From: Streptomyces venezuelae | GTDB lineage: Bacteria > Actinomycetota > Actinomycetes > Streptomycetales > Streptomycetaceae | Length of the DNA: 64,000 nt | Assembly: GCF_008642275.1 (NCBI RefSeq) | Contig: NZ_CP029189.1 | Location: 5,686,001 to 5,750,000, forward strand | Direction of reading: 5' to 3' | In this document: piece by piece, positions 52,263 through 63,000 of the stretch | Position numbering within the stretch: position 1 is the first letter of the stretch | How the letters are laid out: every line of letters begins with the position of its first letter | The notes under the pieces: generated by a model | Told to the model about the DNA's origin: nothing | Databases searched by the model: none | The model's input: only the letters and a program-made list of their open reading frames with translations | Translations under genes and position numbers: made by a program

Positions 52263-53020
52263 GATGGGCGCGGCTGCTCAAGGCCGCCGCGGAGGCGGAG
52301 GCGGCCGCAGGGGTCCTCGCGCTGGGCGCACTGGCCGACGGCATAGCGGCCGGACAGCCCCGCGCCGCGCTGCTCACGGTCCGGTCGGCCTCCGCCTACA
52401 CGGAGGCGGCGGCTGCCGTGCTCGATGCGATGGACGCGGAGGGCCTGTCCCGGGCGGAAGCGGCGGCCTGCCTGCACGGGCTGGCCGCGGGCTACGCGCA
52501 GCGCGACCGGGAGCAGGAGGTCTCCCTGGTGTGGAGCGGCCCCTCCTCCCACCGGGTGCCCGTACGGTCCACGGACCGGGCGCTCCTGGGGCTGATCGCC
52601 GAGGCACGTACAGAGCTGATCCTCATGACCTACTCCGCGCGGCGGTACCCGCCGCTGACGCGGTCGTTGCAGGATGCCGCGGCCCGGGGCGTCGGCATGG
52701 ACATCGTCGTCGAGACGCTCCAGGGGGCGGGCAGCGCCCTGTCCGGCGCCGAGCCGGCGAGCGCGTTCACCGGTGTGCCGGGAGCACGCCTGTGGCACTG
52801 GCCCCTGGACAAGAGGGCGGAGCCCGGGGCCAAGACACACGCGAAACTGGCCGTGGCCGACCGGAAGACGCTGCTGACGACCAGCGCCAACTTCACGCAA
52901 TCCGGAGTGGACCGCAACATCGAGGCCGGAACGCTCATCAGAGGAGGCTCCGCGCCGGCTCGGGCCGCGGAACACATAGCGGAGCTCCAGCGCACGGGAG
53001 TCCTCCAGCGCTACTGGTGA
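52259..53020 (+). CDS. drmC: DISARM phospholipase-D-like protein DrmC
   Basis: The 253-residue protein has an Ala-rich helical N-terminal half and a C-terminal PLD-type domain with a single catalytic motif, HAKLAVAD (His194, Lys196, Asp201), followed by SANFTQSGVDRNIEAG. Single-motif PLD proteins act as dimers on phosphodiester bonds, so a nuclease is likely. DrmC is the third DISARM core gene, although it has been reported as less critical than DrmA/B. ATG overlaps the drmB stop. It is the last DISARM gene; the giant helicase gene converges on it after 48 bp. Confidence 0.9.
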   Translation: MRWARLLKAAAEAEAAAGVLALGALADGIAAGQPRAALLTVRSASAYTEAAAAVLDAMDAEGLSRAEAAACLHGLAAGYAQRDREQEVSLVWSGPSSHRVPVRSTDRALLGLIAEARTELILMTYSARRYPPLTRSLQDAAARGVGMDIVVETLQGAGSALSGAEPASAFTGVPGARLWHWPLDKRAEPGAKTHAKLAVADRKTLLTTSANFTQSGVDRNIEAGTLIRGGSAPARAAEHIAELQRTGVLQRYW

Positions 53021-53068
53021 CGTCCAGCGGGCCGGGACCCCCCCTCAGAACCGATGCCCATGAAGTCG

Positions 53069-56000
53069 TCAGGCACCGTCCGCGGGCATCAGGCAGGCGT
53101 CCGCTTCACGGAGCGTCCCCTTCGAGACGAGCTCGTCCACGTCGCTCGTGAGCGCATCCCTGATGTCAGGGCCCAGCCGCGTCCACCCGAAGAAGCGTGC
53201 GACCTCACGGAGCAGCTCCTCGCGGTGGACGCCCGGGCTCTCCCCGACCACGTGCCCCACGACGAGCTGACGTTCGGCCGAGGGGACCTGGCCGACCTTA
53301 CGGGCCACGGTCGGTGTCGGAGTGCGGGCGAAGGCCAGCTCCCGGCCGGGAACGTCATATGCCTCGTTGACCCGCACGATCCGGCCGGCGGACGCGGTCC
53401 TCCGCAGCGCGCGGCGGACCGAGTCCCGGATCACCGCGCCCGCCCTTGAAATGCCCCACGCCGAACGGACCCGGGCGACGATCAGGTCTTCCGTCATCGG
53501 CCCCTCAGCGTGGATCACCGAGAGGGCGACGTCGGCGACGACTCCCACGGCGTCCGGGTCCTGCAGTTCAGCGAACCGCATGCCGTGCCGCACGGCGGAT
53601 GTGACCCGCAAGTTCACCAGTTGGACGTCGACGACCTCCTCGTACGCCCTGCTCCACGCCGGCGGCCCGTCGTCCACGGCCACGAACGTCACCACCTGCC
53701 CCGGGTCCACCGCCGTATCCGGCACCGCAGGTCCTTCAGCGGGCGGCCCCTCGCCGGACGGCTCCTCCGCCGTCACCTGGAACGGGTCCCGCGCGCACGC
53801 CTCCTCCACCGCGGCGCGCAGGCGCGCCATCGCGTCCCGGCGGCTGCGGTACCAGTCCGTGCCCCAGATGCGGTGCAGGTTCCAGCCGAGGTCCCGGAGT
53901 ACGGCCTCGCGCAGCCGGTCGCGGTCGCGGGCGGCGCGCGACGAGTGGTACATGACGCCGTCGCATTCGATGCCCAGGGCGTAGCTGCCCGGGGCGGCGG
54001 GGTGCCGTATCGCCATGTCGATGCGGAAACCGGCCACGCCGACCTGAGGCTGTACGGAGTAGCCCCAGCCGCGCAGGACGCCCAGGACGTCCTCCTCGAA
54101 GGGGCTCTCCGGCTCGGCGTCCGGGTCCGCCGCGGCCGTCTGCAGGATGTGGGGGCCGTGCTCGGCGTACTGGAGGTAGCGCTTCAGGTGCTGGACGCTC
54201 TTGTTGGCGCTGTCGGCCAGCTCGGAGCCGTGGAAGGACGCGACGACCTCCATGCGCCGCCGGGCGCGGGTCACGGCGACGTTGAGACGGCGCCATCCGC
54301 CGTCCCGGTTGATGGGGCCAAACCTCGCCTGCAGCTTGCCTCGGTGGTCCGGGCCGTAGCCGACGGACAGGATGATGACGTCCCGTTCGTCTCCCTGGAC
54401 GGTTTCGAGGTTCTTGACGAAGAAGCCGTCGAGGCGGTCCTCGGTGAAGAAGCGATCCAGGTCGGGGCGTGCGTTCCGCGCCTTCTGGACGGCTTCCTCG
54501 ATGGCCTCCGCCTGTGCCTTGGACAAGGCGACCACACCCAGGCTGAGCTTCGGCCGGGTGGCGAAGTGGTGGATCACGCGCTGTGCGACCGCTGCCGCCT
54601 CGCCGGGATTGTTGCTCCGTCCGCCTCGGTCGTAGACACCGTCGGCCTTGAAGAACTCGACGCCGAGGTCGGGGCTCTGCTCGTACGCGCCCGGGAAGGT
54701 CACCATCGTGTTGTCGTAGAAATCGTTGTTGCTGAAGGCGATGAGGTTCTCGTGGCGGCTCCGGTAGTGCCACCTCAGGGGCAGGCCGCGCAGTACGCCG
54801 CTGGCCTTGCAGGCGTCGAGCACGGACTCGAAGGTGTCCGCGGCCTCCTCGTCCCACTCGTCATCGTCGTCGCCGTCGCCGCCGGCGCTGAAGAACGAGG
54901 TCGGCGGGAGCTGGTTCTGATCGCCGGCCACGATGAGCGCACTGCCGCGGTACACCGAATTCACCGCATCCTGCGGCAGCACCTGGGAGGCTTCGTCGAA
55001 GATGACGACATCGAAGCGGAAGTCCGGCGGCAGGAACTGGCTGACCGTCAGGGGGCTCATCATGAAGCAGGGCTTGATGAGTCGCACGACATCCCGCGTC
55101 TCGGCCAGAAGCTGACGTACCGGCTTGTGCCGGCGCTTCAGTTGTGCCTGACGGCGCAACTCGGCCGCAGGGCCGATGTTGGTCCGGCGCGGACGTCGGG
55201 CGTTGCATGCCGCGATGACCTCGGCGTGGGCCGCCTCCACGAGGGCCTGGTCCGCATCTCGGAATCGGTCGACGAGCTGATCGCGGTCCGCCGCCCGCAC
55301 GGGCTTGAGCCGGGCGTCGAGTGCGAGGCGCCGCTCGATCCAGGCTGTGAGCACCGCACGCTCGACGGAGGCGGGGAAGTCCTCTGCGGACACGCCGCGC
55401 TGCGCGAGCTGGGAGGGCAGCCCGTCGAGGCCGTACCGCCGCAACCGGTCGAGGGCCTCTGAACACAGGGTCCATGCTTCGGGACCGAAGGGGTCGTGGT
55501 CCAACCGGGACAGGGCGGTTGCGGCAGCGGGGAGCGACTCCATCAGCTCGCGATGCAGAAGACGGCCGCGCTGCACCTCGAAATGCTCCACGAGGTAGTC
55601 CCGCTGGCGCCGCCAGTCGTCGTGGCGGTCCGCCACCGAGGGGTCGGCGGGAGCGTCGAGCATCACCCGGGCCGCTGGGGCGGACAGCGGGGCTCCACGC
55701 CCTCCGTGTGCTGTGCGGCGTACCTGCTGGGCCCAGTCCAGGGCGTCGAGGACGGCTGCCTTGTCGGTCCCCGCCCCCTGGTAGAGCCCACCGAGCAGCT
55801 CCTCGTGACGCGGGTCGTCCTCGGTGAACCGCGTCTCGGCCGCCCGGGCGTCGATCACTGCAGTCACCGCCTGGCGAGCCCGCACGAGGGACAGCCCGCT
55901 GTCGGCGTCCGCGACGCGCCCCACAGCGTGGAGGAGTTCGGCCGCGTCCTCGAAGGGTTCGACGTGGGCGCGCAGCCAGCGTGCCGCGTCGTACAGAGGG

Positions 56001-59000
56001 GCGGCGAGCAGGTGCGCGCCGACGCCCGTCAGATGCGGCCGGGCGGCGTACTCCCGCCAGGCGTTCAGGTCGGTGCGCAGCTGTGGCTCCGCCTGCCGCG
56101 CAACGGCGTGCGGTGCGGGACGTTCGTCTGCGAGGAAGCCGGCCAGACGCGAACGCCGAACGGGATCAGCGAGGGTGTCCGGCGCCAGCCGCTCGACCGT
56201 GTGAGCGGCTGACAGGGCCTCCTGCAGTGCTCCACTGTCGAGGCCGGTGTGCGCCGCGTACCGACCGAGCAGCTCGCGCTGCTCCTCGTCGACGCCGGCT
56301 CCGGGGGCCGCCTCGTGGACCGCCCAGGCCCGCCACAGGAGTCGGAGCACGCCGCGCTGTCCCGGTGCTGTGGCATGGGAGTGCGCACGCAACTCGGCGG
56401 GATCGGTGTCCAGTCCGCGGTACCAGGAACCGCAGAGGAGCCGGTGCGTGTCCTCCTCGGCCGTGAACCCGGCCGTCTGCCGCTGACCCTCGTGAGCGGC
56501 GCAGATCGCCGCCCGTGCGCCGGCGAGCGTGTACTCGAAGTCCCCTCCGTCGTCGCGACGGCCGACGGAGGCGACCGTGTCGATGACGTCGACGGCCCGA
56601 GCGAGCGGATCCAGGTGGTGGCGCAGCCAACGGGCGGCGTTGGCCAGGGAGCACTTGGTGAGCTCGTCCGCGACGGCTGCAAGGCGGGGTCGCGCCAGGT
56701 CCCGCCGCCAGACACCCAGATCCTCCCTCAGGGACCGACCGTGCTCCGCCAGGTGTGCGGCAGGGGTACGGCCGTCCGCGACCTGGGCGGCCAGCACGCC
56801 GCGACGGTGCGGGTCCGGCACCGTGTCCGGCACGAGCCGGTGCACGGATTCGGCGTGCTCCACCGCGGCCTCCAGGAGGGCCACGTCCGGCAGGTCCGGC
56901 CCCGCGTAGCGTCCGAGGAGGGTGGCATGCGTACGGGCCAGGGACCGCAGGTGGTCGTGGGCGGCGCGCCAGGCGAGGGCGTGGGGCAAACGGGCGTACA
57001 GCTCACTGCGCCACGACCCCGCGATCGTCAACGCACCGAGCGCCTTGCGGTCCGAGCGCACCGAGCCGGAGAGCAGGCCGCCGAGGCCACGTGACCCTTC
57101 GGACAGGCGGCCGATCAGGTCCGGCAGGCCCGGGGACAGCGTGATCTCGGGCCGGAAGACGTCCTGCGCGGCCTGCTCGGCCTCACTGAGTCGACGGGCG
57201 GCCTCGGTGATCTCCGCGCAGACTTCGCGCACGCGGGGCATCACCTGGGGGTCGAGCCACGAGTCCAGCATCCTGGGGGAGGCGTGGGCCAGCTCGCCGA
57301 GGGCGGTCAGCTCCTCGGCCTCCTGCGTGCTCTCCGGCCGGTCACGTCCGAGCAGCCGGGCCATGGCTGCGGCATGCCGATCGGCCGATTCGAGGGTCGT
57401 CCCCAGATCGGTGAACCAGTCCGAGAGATCCGCGGCCTGCATACGGGTCAGAGGGCTCAGGTCCAGGCCGGCCGGCGCCAGTGCGGCAAGGGCCTGCTCG
57501 GACGCCGGCGGTTCCGCGCCGAGCGTGGGGGGAATCGAGTCCCATCCGGGGCCGGCCTCCATGGCCGCGTGTGCCCGTGCGGACAGAACCGTGTCGCGTC
57601 GTGCGAGGAACGCGCCCAGGGCGTCGGCCACCACGTTGACCGCAGCCCGGTCCGCCTCGGTGGCTCCCCCGGGCACGATCCATCGTTCGAGGGGCCGGTG
57701 GGAGGCTCCCGCCAGTGCGACGACGTCGCAGAGGTCTTCCGCCGCGGCGGTGCTGCCCGGAACGGTCAGCCCCGTCTGCTGTGCGATCTCGGCCAGGCCG
57801 CGATGCGTACGCTCCAGACCGTCCGCGGTGTTCTCGAACTCGCGGGCCAGCTCGTTCGCGCGGTCCTCCGACAGCCCGGACGGATCGAGACCGGCCGGGG
57901 AGAGAGCGGCCAGGGCGCGTTCGGCTTCGCCCGGCACCGGGGTGAGCCGTGGCGAGAGTTCCTCCCAGCGGGCCCCTGCCCGGGAGCGAGCCGTGGCCCG
58001 GGCCCTGACCACCGTCTTCAGGGCGGCGAGGAAGGCGTCGACCGGGCTCTCCACCGCATCGGCGAAGTCGGAGCCGGTGAGCCATGCTTCGGGCACCGGG
58101 CGGCGTGAGCCGATCAGCTCGAGGAGCTTGATGAGCCGGCGGACGCCGTCCTCCTGCTCGATCGGCTCGCCGGCCAGCGCGAGATCCTGGTATCGCGTCA
58201 ACGTCGCGGCAAGCCCGTCCCGCGCGGCCATGGCCTGGTCGAGTGCCTGACGCGGATGAGGCATACCGGGCATGAGGTCGCGCCAGGGGAACGACGGGTC
58301 GGCGACCGCCTGCCAGGCGCCGGCAATGGCCTTCGTCGCCTCGACGACGGTGCGCAGGTCCTGGGCGCTGAGTGCTGCGGCGTCGAGCACCTCCTGCTGT
58401 GCGGAGCGGCCGTCCGACTCCGAGGGCAGAAAGGCCACGTGTGCGTCGGACAGCTGCCCGACCCTGCCGATCACGTCGTGCAGGCTCCGGCCCAGCGGTT
58501 CGCTGATCTCGTTCATCGCCCCGGCGTAGGCACTGAGGGCCTGGCGGGCCTCGCGGGCCCGGGCGACCGCCTCCTGGGAGAGCCGTGGGGCCCGCGGCTC
58601 CTCCTCGATGGCCCTTCCGAGCTCCTGCGCGACGGCTCGGCGGCTGGTGTTGTGGCTGTGCAGGGGCAGGGCGTACGAGTCGAGTCCGACGGACTTCAGC
58701 CGGTCCAGCACCACGTCGAGCGCGGCAGCCTTCTCACTGACGAACAGCACGCTGCGGCCCGCGTGCATCAGACCGGCGATCATGTTGGTGATCGTCTGGC
58801 TCTTGCCGGTGCCCGGCGGGCCGTCGAGCACGAAGGACTGCCCGGCGACAGCGGCCGCGACGGCCTGACGCTGCGAGGCGTCGGCGTCGAGGACGAGCGG
58901 GCTGTCCTCCGGCGGGCTGAGCTCGTCGATCCGGTCGGCGTGGATCTCCTCGAACTCGAAGCGGTCCGATGCCAGTTCCGCCTTGGGGCCGAGCGCGACC

Positions 59001-59782
59001 GCTCGTACGAGATCGCTGCTCAGGATGCGAGCCTCGTTGTCCAACAGGTCCTGGTACATCGACTCCTTGTGGGAGGCGAAGAGCGCCAGCACCACGCGCC
59101 GCGAGACCTCCCACCCCGGTTTGCCGGCCACTGCGGCTGTGACCGCGTCGATCACGGCGTCGAGGTCGGTCGGGTCCTGTTCCGTCACGGGCGACCAGTC
59201 GATCAGGAACTGCTCCAGCTTGACCCTGAGAGCGGGGTTCAGGCGCGGTTCCTCGTCGTCGTTGGCCACCAGGCGGACCCGCCCGTTGCTCAGCCGCTCG
59301 ATACGGACGGGAAGGAGGAGGAGCGGCGCGTCGCTGCTCGTCGATGCGCCGTCCTCACGCCAGCGGAGGATGCCGACACCCAACTGGAGCGTCCACAGAC
59401 CGTAGTCGTTGAACAGCTGGGTGGACTTGCTGCGCAGGCTCGTCAGCGCACGGAGGAGCGCCGGGGCCGTCGTCTTCTGGGTGACGATCCCGTACGCGGC
59501 GCCGCGCCGTCCGGCGAGGGGCGCTTCCGACGGGGCGCCGTCGGAGTCCTCGGCGTCGGGTTCCTCGGCGGGCAGCGGTGCGAAGTCCCAGCCGCGCTCC
59601 AGGCCGTCGATGAGCTCTTCGGCCGGCGGATGCGCGATCTCCAGGGTCGCCGCCTTGGTGTGCCGGAAGTTGAGGAGCCGATTGCGGCCACTCAGATCGA
59701 CGAGTGACGTACGCCAGTTGGCCAGGATCGCTTTGAACCGTTCCAGCTCTTCACCGCCGCCGAAACCACCCGCGTTCGCCAC
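53069..59782 (-). CDS. Giant DUF4011-SF1 helicase-nuclease-DUF3320 protein
   Basis: The 2,237 residues begin with a DUF4011-type domain (ILANWRTSLVDLSGRNRLL). Walker A LDGPPGTGKSQTI lies near 320, followed by a very long helical Ala/Leu/Arg-rich insert (about 650-1480). Helicase motifs include IFDEASQVLPQD near 1595, RWHYRSRHENLI, and NVAVTRARRRMEVV. A Vsr/MTES_1575-like endonuclease (about 1910-1990: GFRIDMAIRHPA, then GIECDGVMYHSSR) and a DUF3320-type C-terminus follow. This is a known class of defence-island helicase-nuclease. GTG at 59782 has GAGGA upstream; GTG at 59848 is the alternative. Its 3' end exists as a relic at 26.6 kb. Confidence 0.85.
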   Translation of the reverse strand: MANAGGFGGGEELERFKAILANWRTSLVDLSGRNRLLNFRHTKAATLEIAHPPAEELIDGLERGWDFAPLPAEEPDAEDSDGAPSEAPLAGRRGAAYGIVTQKTTAPALLRALTSLRSKSTQLFNDYGLWTLQLGVGILRWREDGASTSSDAPLLLLPVRIERLSNGRVRLVANDDEEPRLNPALRVKLEQFLIDWSPVTEQDPTDLDAVIDAVTAAVAGKPGWEVSRRVVLALFASHKESMYQDLLDNEARILSSDLVRAVALGPKAELASDRFEFEEIHADRIDELSPPEDSPLVLDADASQRQAVAAAVAGQSFVLDGPPGTGKSQTITNMIAGLMHAGRSVLFVSEKAAALDVVLDRLKSVGLDSYALPLHSHNTSRRAVAQELGRAIEEEPRAPRLSQEAVARAREARQALSAYAGAMNEISEPLGRSLHDVIGRVGQLSDAHVAFLPSESDGRSAQQEVLDAAALSAQDLRTVVEATKAIAGAWQAVADPSFPWRDLMPGMPHPRQALDQAMAARDGLAATLTRYQDLALAGEPIEQEDGVRRLIKLLELIGSRRPVPEAWLTGSDFADAVESPVDAFLAALKTVVRARATARSRAGARWEELSPRLTPVPGEAERALAALSPAGLDPSGLSEDRANELAREFENTADGLERTHRGLAEIAQQTGLTVPGSTAAAEDLCDVVALAGASHRPLERWIVPGGATEADRAAVNVVADALGAFLARRDTVLSARAHAAMEAGPGWDSIPPTLGAEPPASEQALAALAPAGLDLSPLTRMQAADLSDWFTDLGTTLESADRHAAAMARLLGRDRPESTQEAEELTALGELAHASPRMLDSWLDPQVMPRVREVCAEITEAARRLSEAEQAAQDVFRPEITLSPGLPDLIGRLSEGSRGLGGLLSGSVRSDRKALGALTIAGSWRSELYARLPHALAWRAAHDHLRSLARTHATLLGRYAGPDLPDVALLEAAVEHAESVHRLVPDTVPDPHRRGVLAAQVADGRTPAAHLAEHGRSLREDLGVWRRDLARPRLAAVADELTKCSLANAARWLRHHLDPLARAVDVIDTVASVGRRDDGGDFEYTLAGARAAICAAHEGQRQTAGFTAEEDTHRLLCGSWYRGLDTDPAELRAHSHATAPGQRGVLRLLWRAWAVHEAAPGAGVDEEQRELLGRYAAHTGLDSGALQEALSAAHTVERLAPDTLADPVRRSRLAGFLADERPAPHAVARQAEPQLRTDLNAWREYAARPHLTGVGAHLLAAPLYDAARWLRAHVEPFEDAAELLHAVGRVADADSGLSLVRARQAVTAVIDARAAETRFTEDDPRHEELLGGLYQGAGTDKAAVLDALDWAQQVRRTAHGGRGAPLSAPAARVMLDAPADPSVADRHDDWRRQRDYLVEHFEVQRGRLLHRELMESLPAAATALSRLDHDPFGPEAWTLCSEALDRLRRYGLDGLPSQLAQRGVSAEDFPASVERAVLTAWIERRLALDARLKPVRAADRDQLVDRFRDADQALVEAAHAEVIAACNARRPRRTNIGPAAELRRQAQLKRRHKPVRQLLAETRDVVRLIKPCFMMSPLTVSQFLPPDFRFDVVIFDEASQVLPQDAVNSVYRGSALIVAGDQNQLPPTSFFSAGGDGDDDDEWDEEAADTFESVLDACKASGVLRGLPLRWHYRSRHENLIAFSNNDFYDNTMVTFPGAYEQSPDLGVEFFKADGVYDRGGRSNNPGEAAAVAQRVIHHFATRPKLSLGVVALSKAQAEAIEEAVQKARNARPDLDRFFTEDRLDGFFVKNLETVQGDERDVIILSVGYGPDHRGKLQARFGPINRDGGWRRLNVAVTRARRRMEVVASFHGSELADSANKSVQHLKRYLQYAEHGPHILQTAAADPDAEPESPFEEDVLGVLRGWGYSVQPQVGVAGFRIDMAIRHPAAPGSYALGIECDGVMYHSSRAARDRDRLREAVLRDLGWNLHRIWGTDWYRSRRDAMARLRAAVEEACARDPFQVTAEEPSGEGPPAEGPAVPDTAVDPGQVVTFVAVDDGPPAWSRAYEEVVDVQLVNLRVTSAVRHGMRFAELQDPDAVGVVADVALSVIHAEGPMTEDLIVARVRSAWGISRAGAVIRDSVRRALRRTASAGRIVRVNEAYDVPGRELAFARTPTPTVARKVGQVPSAERQLVVGHVVGESPGVHREELLREVARFFGWTRLGPDIRDALTSDVDELVSKGTLREADACLMPADGA
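53075..53314. repeat. Right-hand (intact) member of a 240-bp direct repeat pair
   Basis: This stretch, the 3' end of the giant helicase gene, matches 26597-26836 in the same orientation along its whole length. One 39-base run is identical (53126-53164). The two copies bracket about 26 kb carrying DISARM and the neighbouring systems. Confidence 0.85.
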
Positions 59783-60019
59783 ACTCGTCCTCGTTGTCGT
59801 GTTCGCTCGCCGAGGCCTGGGAGGAACTGCATTCCCCGATGGCCACACGAGGAGAGCTGCTCCCCGGAGAGCGCTGCCCCGGCTGCTCCAGCCCCGCCGA
59901 TTTCCTGATTGGAGAATCCTACGACTCGGCCCCCGTGGCGTGAAGAAGGATTCCGCCCCATCCTGACACCGCCATCAGCGACGCGATGCGTGTTTTGCGC
60001 ATCAACTCGACGCACAAGG

Positions 60020-63000
60020 TCAGGCGAAGAGCCGGTCCAGGAGGGCCGGGCCCGCTGCCACCCGCCAGGCCGGGAGGCGGACAGCTCGGGCCACCGGGGC
60101 GGGCTTTGCGCCCCGGCCGCCCGACGGCAGCCCGACCAGCAGGTCGCCGCGGGCGTGGGTGAGGCGCAGGTGGCGGGCCGGGTCCTGCCCGGGGGCGGGG
60201 CCCGTGTCGATGAGGACCGCCGTGTTCTCGCCGTTCACTGTGAACACCAGGTCCACGGTGTGGCCGCCGACCACCGCCGCGCGTTCCAGACCGCTGATGC
60301 CGAGAGTGCCGAGGTATTCCTGGAGCTGGTCGGCCAGTTCCTCGCGAATGCCGGGCCCGGGCGTCGGGCCGGCGTCGATGTCCTCGTCCGTCGACGCCCC
60401 GGCGCGCAGCACCGTCGAGCGCTCCGCGAGCAGGGACGGCAGCCCGGCCTGCCCCTGCCAGAAGCGATGGCTTCCCACCGTGATCAGCTGCGACTTGGCC
60501 CGGGTGACCGCGACGTTCCAGAGGTTGACCTGGCTCGACACCCAGTGCGTCGTCTTCGGCGGGGTGTTGTCCGTGGCCACCGGGCTCAGGACCATGACGT
60601 CGCGCTGACCGCCCTGGAAGGCGTGCACCGTACCGACCCGGACCCGGTCATCTCCGGCCCACACCCGGGCCAGCGCCTCCTTCTGCGCACGGAAGGGCGT
60701 CACCACCCCGACCGTGGCGTCCTCGGGCAGCCGTGCCAACAGCTCGTCCACCGTCCGCCGCACCTGGTCCGCCTCAGCCTGGTTGCGCCAGGACCGGCCG
60801 CCGCTGCCGGACGCGGACTCGCCGTACGGCACGTCCACCCAGCCGAGCACCGGAGCCGGATCGGCCGCCCCGGTCGGATCGACCGGCGGGATCTGCCTGC
60901 GGACATCGGTGAGGACCTGCAACTGGCCGGCGTAGCAGTAGCCGTTGACGACGTCCGCGATCTGCGGATGGCATCGGTAGTGCTCGTCGAGCAGCAGCGC
61001 CGCCTCTCCGTGCTGCGCCGCCGCGTGGTACGAGGCGTACACGTGGTAGGCCAGCCGATGGTCCTCCAGCTGCGCGGCGGTCAGGCCCGCCCGCACCCGG
61101 GCCTGCCGCTCCTGCTCCGGACTGATCCCGGGAATGTGCCCGAGCTGCATCGGGTCGCCGATGATCAGTGCCCGTTTCGCACGGAACAGCAGCGGCAGTA
61201 CCGACGGGGTCGAGCACTGGCTCGCCTCGTCGATCACCACGAGATCGAAGAGCTTCGGGGCCAGCTCGAGCTGGCGCACCGAGTGCGTGCTGATGGCCCA
61301 GGCCTTCAGATGTGCCATCAGATTGCGCTGGCTCTTCTGGACTCCCGAGCGCCTGCGCAGTGTCTGGAGCCGCTGGTTCATCAGCGACCGCCCCCGCGCC
61401 ATGGCCTCGGCGGCCACGGACCGCGCAAGCTCCTTCGACACGGCGGAGGACGCGTCGGAGCTATCCAGCCGGGCCCGCTTCAGTGCTTCCTCGTCCCAGG
61501 CCAGATGCGCGGGTACGAGCTCCCGCAGGGCCCGCTCCACCGCCACGGCCTCCGCGAGTCCGAGCAGCAGCTCGGGCGGGACCTGGCGTTCCGAGGACCA
61601 GGCCGGCCACGAAGCCCCGGGTCCGTCGTTGCCGGACGCAGCCATGAAGGCCCTGAGGGCGCGCCCTCGGCGCCACCCGCCGAGTGTCAGCCATCCGGCA
61701 CCGGCAGCCCTCCGCGCGCGCTCCTCCCAGCGGGCGAGCGCAGCCCGTTCCTGTGCGGACCAGGCACTCTCCAGCAGGCGTACGGGGAGCGCGAGAGCGT
61801 CCGCCCGACGGGCCCGCTCCCGGACCAGTTCCAGCAGACGAGCCTCCTCGCCGATCCGCCCCGCCGCCTCCGTTCGGAGAGCGGCCGCCCGCGCGTGGCG
61901 GTTGCGCAGCTCACCGGCCACGGTCGCGGACCCCCGGGGCGGCGACTCGACCGGTTCGGCCAGCAGTGCGGCCAGCTTCTCGGCCTCCCGTTCCCGGGCT
62001 TCCACGTTCCCGGTCCGCATGAGCAGGCCGGGCGAGATCTCGTCGCACCGCTCCGCCACCACGTTGACGGCCTCGTTGTTCGTCGAGGCGACGAGAACGG
62101 ACTGGCCGGCGGCGACGGCGGTCGTCACCACAGCCGTCACCACTTCGCTCTTGCCGGTACCGGGCGGGCCGGTCGCGACGGTCAGCCGGCGGGTCATCGC
62201 CGAGGAGATCACCTGCTCCTGACTCTCGTTGCACGGGCCGGGGGCCACGACCGTCACGGTCGTCGCGTCATGATCCGTGCCGGTGCGACGGTCGTCGCCG
62301 GCGAGAAGTGCCTCCAGCGCGGTGCCGGCGATCTGGCCGACGCACGTGGACATCTGGAGCAGGTTGTCGACCAGCCCCTCGGTCGCGACCCGCTCCATTC
62401 CGGAAGGCGCCAGCAACACGGCGGCGTTGTGGGCACCCGGTCGCAGCGAGTTCATCACCGACCGCTCGCTGAGCGAGGCGAGGTCGAGGGGTTCCAGCTC
62501 CGGAACGCCGAGCTCGGTCAGGAGCTCGCGCACCGCCTTGACCATCTGGGTGCCGTTGCCCTCCTGCCAGCTCGGCTGCCAGTGGGCCAGCAGTTCGGAG
62601 GCTTCGTCGTCGGACAGCAGCTCGGTGATCACCCCGGAGTGCAGGGACGGTACCCCGCTCGGTCGCAGCAGATCGCGGCCGCCCTCGTCCGGGGCGAGCT
62701 CCATCGGCTGGACCAGCAGCGGCGCGATCCGGACCGCCGTCCGCCTGCGGCCGTCCTCGCCGCGCTCGGGAAGGGTGATCGCGGGATAGCCGTACCAGTA
62801 TTCCTGGAGCCCGGCCCCGTCGGCCTGCGCGCCCGTGCTCCTCGGCTTGGGCAACTGTCCCGGGGCGGGGAAGGAGTGTTCGAGCCCGGACTGGATCGAC
62901 TCCGGGCCCTGGCCCAGGAGGAAGTACGCGGAGCCCCGGCCGCCGTCGCGGTCGGGCAGCATTCCGGTCGCCGCCTGGGCGCCGAGACAGTGCGCGTAGT

